Origin: Saprospiraceae bacterium
GTDB lineage: Bacteria > Bacteroidota > Bacteroidia > Chitinophagales > Saprospiraceae
Assembly (NCBI GenBank): GCA_027488935.1
Contig: JAIYAP010000008.1
Location: forward strand, 52,581 to 116,580
DNA length: 64,000 bases
Reading direction: 5' to 3'
The translations under genes and the position numbers were made by a program. Positions 49,297 through 59,336 of the stretch are shown here, in pieces. Below the pieces are notes generated by a model. The model was not told the origin of the DNA and did no database searches. It worked only from the letters and a program-made list of their open reading frames with translations. Positions within the stretch are counted from its first letter, which is position 1. The number at the start of each line of letters is the position of its first letter.

Positions 49297-50601
49297 ATGA
49301 CACAAAGTCGCGAATATGTAGAATTACGCTCCGAGGATGTGCAAGAAATCCTGGGTACGCCCCCCGGTTGGCTGGTGCGTTGGGGCACCATGGTTGTACT
49401 AATGGGCTTCTTGATGATGCTCATTGCTGCCTGGTTCGTACGCTACCCGGATGTCGTAGAAGGCAAAGTGGTGATCACCACGGCTACGCCACCGGCCGAT
49501 GTGGTTGCGCGCATTGACGGGCGTATTGCGCGTTTTTTGGTAAAAGACACGATTCAAGTGCCTGAAAATCACTTACTTGCCGTATTACAAAGCACCGCCA
49601 ACTACCTGGATGTGCTTATCCTCGACACCTGCGTACAAGCCTGGCAACGCAAAGACATGGAGCAATTACGCGCCGTAGAAATACCCCGTACACTCGATCT
49701 GGGCGACCTGCAAACAGAATATTCCGAGTTTATCCAAAACCTCGAATTGTATAAATTTGGCAAACAAACGCGTACTGCCACCACCAGTTCCAATATTGTA
49801 TCCATCAACCTTCAAATCAGCAGACTGGAGCAAAGCATTGATTATGATAAAAAAGCGACGCGCCGGGTAAAAGATCAATTGGCCAGCGCCGAAGAATTGC
49901 ATAAAAAACAAAAAGAACTGGTAGACCAGGGCATTGTGTCCAAATCCGATTACGAACGCGAACGCGGGAAAATTGCCGAACTGGAACGCACCTACGATGA
50001 ATACAACGAAAGCGTAATTCGTAAACAAAATGAAATCATTAATTTGCGCAGGGGCATCACCGATGTCTCCTTCAACCGCGATGAAAATGAAGCAAGTGTA
50101 TCTACCCGGTTGCGCAACAGCCTCAATGCTTTGCGCAGCAGCCTGGACAAATGGAAACAAACCTATTTGCTAACCGCACCCATTACCGGCACAGTTTCGC
50201 TCAACACCTCATTTTTTAGTGCCAACCAATACGTCAAACAAGGCGATCAGGTACTCACCATCGTACCTTCTGAAAAAGGCGCACTGACTGGAAGAATGCT
50301 CCTTGCCGTGGCCGGAAGCGGAAAAGTGACCCCTGGACAGCATGTTTTGATCAAATTAGACGGATATCCCTACCACGAATACGGAACCTTACAAGGAATT
50401 GTCGTCACCAAATCGCTCGTTCCAAAGAATGACCAATACGCCATCAGCATTAGCCTGACGAAAACAGATAACAAATTAATTACTACCTTTCACCGCGAAA
50501 TACCGTTTGAACAACAACTGCAAGGAAAGGCTGATATCATTACAGAAGACAAAGGTCTGCTGGAAAGAATTGGAGAACAATTGTTTGCCAGTGTGCGCTA
50601 A
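49297..50601 (+). CDS. HlyD-family membrane fusion protein
   Basis: N-terminal TM; coiled coil; LTAPITGTVSLN; YPYHEYGTLQGIV. Confidence 0.9.
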   Translation: MTQSREYVELRSEDVQEILGTPPGWLVRWGTMVVLMGFLMMLIAAWFVRYPDVVEGKVVITTATPPADVVARIDGRIARFLVKDTIQVPENHLLAVLQSTANYLDVLILDTCVQAWQRKDMEQLRAVEIPRTLDLGDLQTEYSEFIQNLELYKFGKQTRTATTSSNIVSINLQISRLEQSIDYDKKATRRVKDQLASAEELHKKQKELVDQGIVSKSDYERERGKIAELERTYDEYNESVIRKQNEIINLRRGITDVSFNRDENEASVSTRLRNSLNALRSSLDKWKQTYLLTAPITGTVSLNTSFFSANQYVKQGDQVLTIVPSEKGALTGRMLLAVAGSGKVTPGQHVLIKLDGYPYHEYGTLQGIVVTKSLVPKNDQYAISISLTKTDNKLITTFHREIPFEQQLQGKADIITEDKGLLERIGEQLFASVR

Positions 50602-50655
50602 AGTAAAGGATGGGCTATTTTCTTGCATAAATCAATCAAAATCAGCCTCCTCATT

Positions 50656-51150
50656 ATGAAAAAGTATCTAAAATACCTGCTTATCGCCCTGGGTGTCGCA
50701 TTGGTCGTGATCCAGTTTATCCACCCGGACAAAAACCAGTCGAACAACAACACCAACAGCATCACCACCCGTTACGATGTGCCGGAACCTGTGCTGGCCG
50801 TACTCAAAACCGCCTGCTTCGATTGTCATAGCAACAGTACCGTATACCCGTGGTACGCCAATATCCAACCCGTAGCCTGGTGGTTGGCCGATCATGTAAA
50901 CGACGGAAAAAAGCACCTCAACTTTTCGGAATTCACTACCCGAAAAATTGCCGTTCAAAACCATAAACTGGAAGAAGTGATCGAACAATTGAAGGAAGGC
51001 GAAATGCCCCTCAATTCCTATACCTGGATACACAAAGAGGCAAACCTGACCCCGGAACAGAAAAATTTGCTGATTAATTGGGCCCAAACCACCATGGATA
51101 GCATCAAAGCGCATTATCCTGCTGACAGCCTGGTGTTGAAACGCCGCTAA
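50656..51150 (+). CDS. Haem-binding-domain protein
   Basis: CFDCHSNSTVYPWYANIQPVAWWLADHVNDGKKHLNFSEF. Confidence 0.88.
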   Translation: MKKYLKYLLIALGVALVVIQFIHPDKNQSNNNTNSITTRYDVPEPVLAVLKTACFDCHSNSTVYPWYANIQPVAWWLADHVNDGKKHLNFSEFTTRKIAVQNHKLEEVIEQLKEGEMPLNSYTWIHKEANLTPEQKNLLINWAQTTMDSIKAHYPADSLVLKRR

Positions 51151-51162
51151 CTATACTGTTTG

Positions 51163-51194
51163 TTACGGTGGGCTGTTTGGTCAGCCCACCGTAA
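51163..51194. terminator. Bidirectional hairpin between convergent genes
   Basis: TTACGGTGGGCTG-tttggt-CAGCCCACCGTAA, perfect 13-bp stem. Confidence 0.8.
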
Positions 51195-51199
51195 TGTAT

Positions 51200-52630
51200 C
51201 TATTCGCGCTTTTTGAAGCGATAAGAATACAAATCGGGCTCCCCCTCATAGTATCCGTCTAAGGCCAAACTATTGTAAGCCCTTTTAATTGCATCAATGG
51301 CCTCAGAGGCATTGCTTACCCGGTTGCCATTTACGCTGGTAATCAAAAATCCGGGCTGCATATTCGTGTCATATACAATGCTTCCGCGTTTTACCGAGGT
51401 AACCAAAGCACCGGGCATGCGCAGTACGCGTTGTTCTTCTTTATTTACGTCGCGGAGTTCAATTCCAATATCATCTTGCAATTCATCGCCCGCTACCCGC
51501 GCCACGCTGGTGGTATTGCGGCTATCTTTGAGCACCACACGGGTTTTATATTTTTTCCCCTGGCGCCAGTATTCTACCGTAAGTTCTTGCCCGGGGCGGA
51601 ATCGGCCCACCAATTCCTGCAATTCGGGCGTTCTTTTCAGGCGCACATCATTGAGGCCGAGGATGACATCACCGTCGCGCAAACCCGCATCGGCAGCGCC
51701 GCCATCGGCATTTACCCGCGTCACATAAACGCCTTGGGCAGACGGCAACCCCAGTTCGCGGGCACGCTCGTTGTCGACATCTTCAATGGCAACCCCCAGG
51801 AAAGCACGTTGGACCACGCCAAATTCGCGGATATCGCCAATAATTTTTTGCACCAGGTTGGAAGGCACCGCAAAAGAATACCCTTCATAACTTCCTGATT
51901 CTGTGATAATTGCCGTATTAATGCCAATCAATTCACCCACGGTATTTACCAATGCCCCGCCGCTATTTCCCGGATTGACGGCAGCATCGGTTTGAATAAA
52001 CGACTCAATACTGGTGCCGCCACCCAAAATATTAATGTTGCGGCCTTTTGCACTGATAATGCCCGCCGTTACCGTACTTTCGAGGTTGAACGGATTGCCC
52101 ACCGCCAACACCCACTCCCCTACTTGCAAGGAATCGCTGTTACCAAAAAGAATAAAGGGCAAATCAGATTCATCTATTTTTAACAGCGCTATGTCGGTTG
52201 AAGGATCCGATCCAACCAGTTTCGCCTTATATTCGCGCTTGTCGGCAAGGGTCACTTTGATGTCCGTACTTTTGTCAATCACATGATGGTTGGTGACAAT
52301 GTATCCATCCGGTGTCATGATCACCCCCGAACCCGACGACCCCGAAACACTGCCCCCCCAAATACCATTGCCCGATTGGATCAGGGCGCGAATATTGACC
52401 ACTGCAGGCGTAGCGACTTCGGCAGATTCGATAAAATTTGTGGGCGCAGCCGATAAAAAACCCTTATTGGAGCGCGTATTGAATAATTTATCAACCAAAC
52501 CTGTATAACGTGCGTCGCCCGCTTCCCCCGACCAAACAACGCGGTTAGACTGGATGAAGCGCGTGTACAGGAAAATAGAGAGCAACGAACTCAAAACACA
52601 GGCAAAAACAAGCGACAGGTACTTTTGCAT
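51200..52630 (-). CDS. HtrA/DegQ-like periplasmic serine protease with PDZ domains
   Basis: TNHHVIDKSTDIKV, DIALLKID and DAAVNPGNSGGALVNTVGELIGIN. Confidence 0.93.
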   Translation of the reverse strand: MQKYLSLVFACVLSSLLSIFLYTRFIQSNRVVWSGEAGDARYTGLVDKLFNTRSNKGFLSAAPTNFIESAEVATPAVVNIRALIQSGNGIWGGSVSGSSGSGVIMTPDGYIVTNHHVIDKSTDIKVTLADKREYKAKLVGSDPSTDIALLKIDESDLPFILFGNSDSLQVGEWVLAVGNPFNLESTVTAGIISAKGRNINILGGGTSIESFIQTDAAVNPGNSGGALVNTVGELIGINTAIITESGSYEGYSFAVPSNLVQKIIGDIREFGVVQRAFLGVAIEDVDNERARELGLPSAQGVYVTRVNADGGAADAGLRDGDVILGLNDVRLKRTPELQELVGRFRPGQELTVEYWRQGKKYKTRVVLKDSRNTTSVARVAGDELQDDIGIELRDVNKEEQRVLRMPGALVTSVKRGSIVYDTNMQPGFLITSVNGNRVSNASEAIDAIKRAYNSLALDGYYEGEPDLYSYRFKKRE

Positions 52631-52735
52631 TCAAACGGATTTTGGTTGTGATTACGAATGGCCGCATTTTAAATAAGCACTAACACGGTCTGACGAAACA
52701 AATAAGACCACATTTTGGTTTTAAAGGAAAAAAAT

Positions 52736-53536
52736 ATGAATTTTTGGAAATACCAGGGTGCCGGAAACGATTTTATTATGGTTGACCAACGCACCCAAAC
52801 ATGGATAAAACGGGAAGATACCGACAAAATTGCGCATTACTGCAACCGACGTTTTGGAATTGGCGCCGATGGGCTTATCCTGTTGCAACAATTGGACGGG
52901 TACGATTTTGAAATGGTGTATTTCAACGCCGATGGCCGCGAAAGCAGTATGTGTGGCAATGGGGGGCGCTGTATCACTGCTTTTGCCCAACAATTGGGTG
53001 TTTTTGAGGAAAAATGTCGGTTTTTGGCCATTGATGGTCCTCATGAAGCCTTTATACAGCGCGTAAAAGACCAACCCGATGCCTGGGTAGAACTTAAAAT
53101 GGTGGACGTTCCCCAAATTGAACGTCTGGATGACCATACTTTTGTACTCAATACCGGCTCTCCACACTATATCCGTTTTGAAAATAGCCTCGAAAATAAA
53201 AATATGGTGGAGGAAGGGCGCGCAATTCGATACAATGACCGTTTTAAAAAAGAGGGCATTAATGTCAATTTGGTGGCCATTGGCACCGATGGTTTGCAGA
53301 TCCGCACCTACGAGCGCGGGGTCGAAGACGAAACCCTTGCCTGTGGGACGGGCATTACCGCTGCAGCATTGGCCCATCATGTTTATGCTGGCAGCCGCGC
53401 CCAAAAGGAAGAAGTCGCCGTGCGGGCAAGTGGCGGAAACTTATCCGTTCGATACCAGGATCTTGGAAATGGCCGTTTTTCAGATATTTGGCTTTGTGGC
53501 CCGGCAACCGCAGTGTTCGAAGGTTTTATACCATAA
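52736..53536 (+). CDS. dapF: Diaminopimelate epimerase
   Basis: FWKYQGAGNDFIMVD, GRESSMCGNGGRC and ETLACGTGITAAA. Confidence 0.95.
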   Translation: MNFWKYQGAGNDFIMVDQRTQTWIKREDTDKIAHYCNRRFGIGADGLILLQQLDGYDFEMVYFNADGRESSMCGNGGRCITAFAQQLGVFEEKCRFLAIDGPHEAFIQRVKDQPDAWVELKMVDVPQIERLDDHTFVLNTGSPHYIRFENSLENKNMVEEGRAIRYNDRFKKEGINVNLVAIGTDGLQIRTYERGVEDETLACGTGITAAALAHHVYAGSRAQKEEVAVRASGGNLSVRYQDLGNGRFSDIWLCGPATAVFEGFIP

Positions 53537-53592
53537 GTTGCTTGCTTAGCCAAATCCCCCTAATTTTACCTTTAAAACTAGAACCTATTCCG

Positions 53593-54792
53593 ATGATGCG
53601 AAACATTTACTTGCTGGTTTTGTACTTAAGTTTCCCCTTTTGTATGTCGGCGCAAACGGATTCCTTGCCCCCCGTTCCAATCCCCCCCAAGCCCAAACCT
53701 GCCGGGAAATACACCCTGATTAAAGCAGCCAGAAAAGAATTGCTGGCCAATTTTTTAAATAATGACCTCGGAAACGCCCTGATTTGGGTCGATTCCCTCA
53801 TTCAAATGGAGAACGACAAATACGCCACCCTGGCATGGGATGAACGCTGGCTGATTTACCTGTGGGAAGAAGCGTATGGCAACTTATTTGAAGAGGTTGC
53901 AGCCTTTGACGACCAGGCACGTTACCTCCATTCCCTAAAAATACAACCGCCGGCAGACAGCCTTTATGAATGGCTCGACCATGTGTTGTACGAACAACGC
54001 TATGAAATGTTTGGCAAACTCAAAAAAGGCTTTCTAACGGAAGAAGAACGGGTATTTTCGTCCCTGATGATCGAATATTTGCTGCGCCTCAATACCGATG
54101 CTGCCAACTGGAATGCCCGAACGGACGCCTTTTTTGTAAAATTTCCCACTTCCCGATTTAATTCCTTCTTAAAATCGACCCAAACCTACATCCCCAAACC
54201 TTCCAAAAGTGCCTGGAACCTGGATATTTTGTTTCACAGCGGCAATTGGACCGACCAACTGGAACGCAGTTTTAATCCGCTTTATGGCATCGATTTGGGT
54301 ATCACGTATGTTAAAAATCGCTGGAACTATGGTGTACATATGACCATCGGTGGTGCCAAACTGGCACGAGACATCATAGAGCAAAACTATATTTGGCCTA
54401 AAAAAGACCCCTCTTTATTCATAGCCCCTGAAATAGAACTTGGCTTTAACATCCTTCAAACTAAAAAAATACGCGTTTTTCCTTCTATTGGAGGCGGGTA
54501 CGGCGTGTTAAAAGCACCTGTATCCGATGAGGAAGGGGATCCACTGCCCGACTATTACACCTTATTTGATTACCGTAAATTGTATTGGTTGGCATCGCTT
54601 ACAACCGACATCAAATTCCGCATAGGAGATGCAGCCGATATAAACGCCCCAAATGGTTCTTATCAAGGCGTGCGCTTGCGTTTAGGCTTTCGCCGCTTGT
54701 ATTTCGAGGACAAAAACGACTATTTCCTAAGCGGCAACATGCTTTTCTTTTCTGTTGGATATAATTTCCACATTTTCAATACTTTAAACTAA
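53593..54792 (+). CDS. Hypothetical secreted/outer-membrane protein
   Basis: Signal peptide MMRNIYLLVLYLSFPFCMSAQ; beta-rich C-terminus. Confidence 0.75.
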   Translation: MMRNIYLLVLYLSFPFCMSAQTDSLPPVPIPPKPKPAGKYTLIKAARKELLANFLNNDLGNALIWVDSLIQMENDKYATLAWDERWLIYLWEEAYGNLFEEVAAFDDQARYLHSLKIQPPADSLYEWLDHVLYEQRYEMFGKLKKGFLTEEERVFSSLMIEYLLRLNTDAANWNARTDAFFVKFPTSRFNSFLKSTQTYIPKPSKSAWNLDILFHSGNWTDQLERSFNPLYGIDLGITYVKNRWNYGVHMTIGGAKLARDIIEQNYIWPKKDPSLFIAPEIELGFNILQTKKIRVFPSIGGGYGVLKAPVSDEEGDPLPDYYTLFDYRKLYWLASLTTDIKFRIGDAADINAPNGSYQGVRLRLGFRRLYFEDKNDYFLSGNMLFFSVGYNFHIFNTLN

Positions 54793-54804
54793 AAATCATC
54801 ATAT

Positions 54805-54875
54805 GGCTGGATTCTAATCCATTAAAATCAGTTTTTTATCCATCCATCCTTCAAATCCATTTAAATCTTGGTTTA
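54805..54875. repeat. Dispersed intergenic repeat, copy 2 (see 1715..1780)
   Basis: ggattctaatccattaaaatcagttttttatccatccatccttcaaatccatttaaatcttggttta. Confidence 0.8.
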
Positions 54876-54877
54876 GA

Positions 54878-55816
54878 GTGGCAGACAACAGCAACTTCGA
54901 CTGGCTATCCGATCCATTACCGGCCTTTCATGCACAAGCAGCATGGAACGACGGCAGTTATGCCAGTCTGGAACGCTGGGAGTTGGTATACCTGCCTTCG
55001 GGTGATTTTTCTATTGCAGCGGGCGCTGCACTTTTGTCGGACCATATCCGTCGATTTCGGTTTTCACCGGAAATTATCCAGCGCATGGGCCATTTCACGG
55101 ACCATTTGGGGCGTTCTGTTTTGACAGAGAGTTTTTTAAATTACCTGCAGCGCATGCGTTTAAAGGTAAATATGTATGCCGCCCTGGAAGGCACCTTACT
55201 ATTACCCGGACAACCATTGTTAATCATACAGGGCCCTAAACTGCCTGTTTTATTATTAGAATCTGCATTGCGGAACCTTTGTTTACATCATACGATCGTG
55301 GCCACGCAAGCAGCACTACATGGTTGGGAACAGCACCTTTACAAAGAAAATGCGGCACCCGATGTGCCCGTTTGGGCGCAAAATCCGGATGGCTGGAAAA
55401 AACGGGCTTGTTATGTGGGTGGCGGTACGGTAGGTGCAGATCAAATAATGCCAGCGTTAAAACTGCAGGGTCCTGTTTCATTCGGCGGGGAGCCTTTGTC
55501 ACAAATCCGGCGCTTATACCAGGGAGAAATGCCCGTTGGTGACGTGTGGCTTACCCGCAGCCTCGAAGCAACAGCGGGTATAAGTAAATCCAGTATTTCC
55601 ATCGAGGATGCCCAAAGCGGAAGCCGTAAAAAAATATCCTTTACCCGTTTTCAAAATTTATATCAACCACTCGTGCTGGGGGGCAGACCGGTTTGGACAA
55701 CCCAAGCCCTCCCCTATTTGCGGCAGCGTACTTTTAAACAAATGCATGCTTTTCGGCAAACCGATTTGGCACAATATCCGAGTGGGTGGTTATACGCAAA
55801 TACGGCTCCTGCTTAA
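54878..55816 (+). CDS. Nicotinate phosphoribosyltransferase-like protein, shortened
   Basis: FRFSPEII..FLNYLQRMRLKVNMYAALEGTLLLPGQPLLIIQGPKLPVLLLESALRNL resembles the NAPRTase N-terminal region; 312 aa; GTG start. Confidence 0.6.
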   Translation: MADNSNFDWLSDPLPAFHAQAAWNDGSYASLERWELVYLPSGDFSIAAGAALLSDHIRRFRFSPEIIQRMGHFTDHLGRSVLTESFLNYLQRMRLKVNMYAALEGTLLLPGQPLLIIQGPKLPVLLLESALRNLCLHHTIVATQAALHGWEQHLYKENAAPDVPVWAQNPDGWKKRACYVGGGTVGADQIMPALKLQGPVSFGGEPLSQIRRLYQGEMPVGDVWLTRSLEATAGISKSSISIEDAQSGSRKKISFTRFQNLYQPLVLGGRPVWTTQALPYLRQRTFKQMHAFRQTDLAQYPSGWLYANTAPA

Positions 55817-56754
55817 ACGAGGTCGACGTAAATGGCCGAACGCTCTACTTTATCTTGCAAGGGACCGAAATGGGCTAGTTTCAATTCGGCCATTTTGCGG
55901 CCGGCAGTGGCGCATTCCAGCAACGTTTTTTCATCGAGGCGAGCCGTCAAGTAGCCCGACCAAAAGGCATCACCGGCTCCGGTTGTATCTTTTACCTCAA
56001 CGCTACGTGCTGCTAAAAAGTGTCGTTCATGGTCATTGCCAACCCAGCAGCCATCTGCACCGAGGGTAAAACAAATCTCGCTGGCCCCCATTTTCAGGAA
56101 ATGGTCAATCACTGCATCGGGCGAAGGCTTTTCGTCTTCATACAAACGGCCCCAATCGACGTCGCTAATTTTCACCAGTGCGCCCAAACGGCACAATTCC
56201 GCTACAAGGCGTTGGGCCTCGCGGCGATCAGGCCATATTTTTTCGGCATAATTCGCATCCACACTGATGAGGCAATTGGCGCGTTTGGCTTTTTCCATGG
56301 CCTGCATGATCACATTTTGGGCCGGATTGCGGCTTAAAGCGAAGCAAGTAGTATGTACAATACCAATTTCCTCAAAACGGCTATACGGAAACTGACGGAT
56401 GGATAACATCGTATCCGCGCCGCGATAGGCCTGAAAATTGGACACTGCCGCCGAACGGGTCACCAGAATAAGCGTGGTTGGATCTTCGACCTGGGTAACA
56501 CCTGTTACGTCCACACCGAGGCGTGCAACGTAATTGCGCAACACACCGCCCATGTCATCATTGCCCACAGAAGCAACCAACATCGTGTTGTTGCCCAAAC
56601 GGGCCATATTCATACATAAATTCGCAGGGCTTCCCCCTGGAATTCGTTTAAACAAAGTCGCTTCTTCAAGCGTCTGGACAAATTCGGCCGTGATAAAATC
56701 AACCAGTAATTCACCCGCACATAAAATATCAATCGGTCTGCGCATACGATCCAT
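55813..56754 (-). CDS. PfkB-family carbohydrate kinase
   Basis: DILCAGELLVDFI, RIPGGSPANLCMNMARLG and VKDTTGAGDAFWSGYL. Confidence 0.92.
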   Translation of the reverse strand: MDRMRRPIDILCAGELLVDFITAEFVQTLEEATLFKRIPGGSPANLCMNMARLGNNTMLVASVGNDDMGGVLRNYVARLGVDVTGVTQVEDPTTLILVTRSAAVSNFQAYRGADTMLSIRQFPYSRFEEIGIVHTTCFALSRNPAQNVIMQAMEKAKRANCLISVDANYAEKIWPDRREAQRLVAELCRLGALVKISDVDWGRLYEDEKPSPDAVIDHFLKMGASEICFTLGADGCWVGNDHERHFLAARSVEVKDTTGAGDAFWSGYLTARLDEKTLLECATAGRKMAELKLAHFGPLQDKVERSAIYVDLV

Positions 56755-56922
56755 GAATTGGATTTTAAGAGGCTGCTTACTAAAAACACACTCAATTCGT
56801 TGATTTTCAATAACATAAACCCCAAAAACCCATGGTTTTACCTTCAAATCAGCCGCAATATTAAGACATTTTCTTTGAATGGCTGCCATCGAAGGCAACA
56901 AGATCCTTAATTGGCATTAATT

Positions 56923-56945
56923 TGTCAGGTTATGACAGCCTGACA
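56923..56945. promoter_or_regulatory. Palindrome TGTCAGG-ttatgacag-CCTGACA upstream of groES
   Basis: Perfect 7-bp inverted arms with an internal TGACA; between the divergent pfkB-like gene and groES. Confidence 0.45.
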
Positions 56946-57081
56946 TTAAATCTTAAAGGTCGTCTGTAAAAATGGCAGAAAATTTTCAATGGCACGAAGT
57001 CTGATAGGTTGCTTATATCCGTAGAAAATTTGGTTTTGCGGAAATCCAATGTTTTAACCTAAACTAAAATACTGTAAAATT

Positions 57082-57345
57082 ATGAAACCAATCGCAGACC
57101 GTGTTATCATCAAGCCGGCGACCGCCGACGAAAAGACCAAAGGCGGTATTATCATTCCTGACACAGCTAAAGAAAAACCACAACGTGGTGAAGTAATTGC
57201 AGTAGGTCCAGGCAAAGACGGTAATCTGATGACTGTTCAAGTTGGCGATATTGTATTGTATGGCAAATATGCCGGCCAAGAAATCAACCATGAAGGTCAT
57301 GATTACTTGATCATGCGCGAAGATGATATCCTCGTGGTGATCTAA
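57082..57345 (+). CDS. groES: Co-chaperonin GroES
   Basis: [42 protein letters not shown]. Confidence 0.97.
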   Translation: MKPIADRVIIKPATADEKTKGGIIIPDTAKEKPQRGEVIAVGPGKDGNLMTVQVGDIVLYGKYAGQEINHEGHDYLIMREDDILVVI

Positions 57346-57364
57346 AGCCAGCGTAGTCGCTTGA

Positions 57365-59071
<1,707 letters not shown>

Positions 59072-59111
59072 TTTGCCCCCGCTTAATTGAATACCGTTTT
59101 ATGAAAATATG

Positions 59112-59147
59112 GAAGCCGCCTGGTCGTTTTTCGACTAAGGCGGCTTC
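59112..59147 (+). terminator. Terminator after groEL
   Basis: GAAGCCGCC..GGCGGCTTC followed by TTTTT. Confidence 0.85.
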
Positions 59148-59258
59148 TTTTTATTTAAAAACAAGATGTAAAAAAATGTAGTAAAAACTTAATAATAATT
59201 TTATTTACTTTATAAGCAATTGATTGACATAATTTAAGACCAAAATTGCACTTCAAAC

Positions 59259-59275
59259 TTAATATTAACTTAACA
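59259..59275 (+). promoter_or_regulatory. TTAATA-N5-TTAACA direct repeat (11-bp period)
   Basis: ttaatattaacttaaca upstream of the TonB receptor gene. Confidence 0.35.
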
Positions 59276-59336
59276 TTGTATCAAGATTTGAGTCGTTTGA
59301 TAAGTGGAATTTTGCTCCACTAAATTCATAAATGAT

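Noticed and set aside
47027-50601. Complete bacteriocin biosynthetic cluster
   Set aside because: Only exporter and adaptor are present; no precursor, immunity or modification genes seen.
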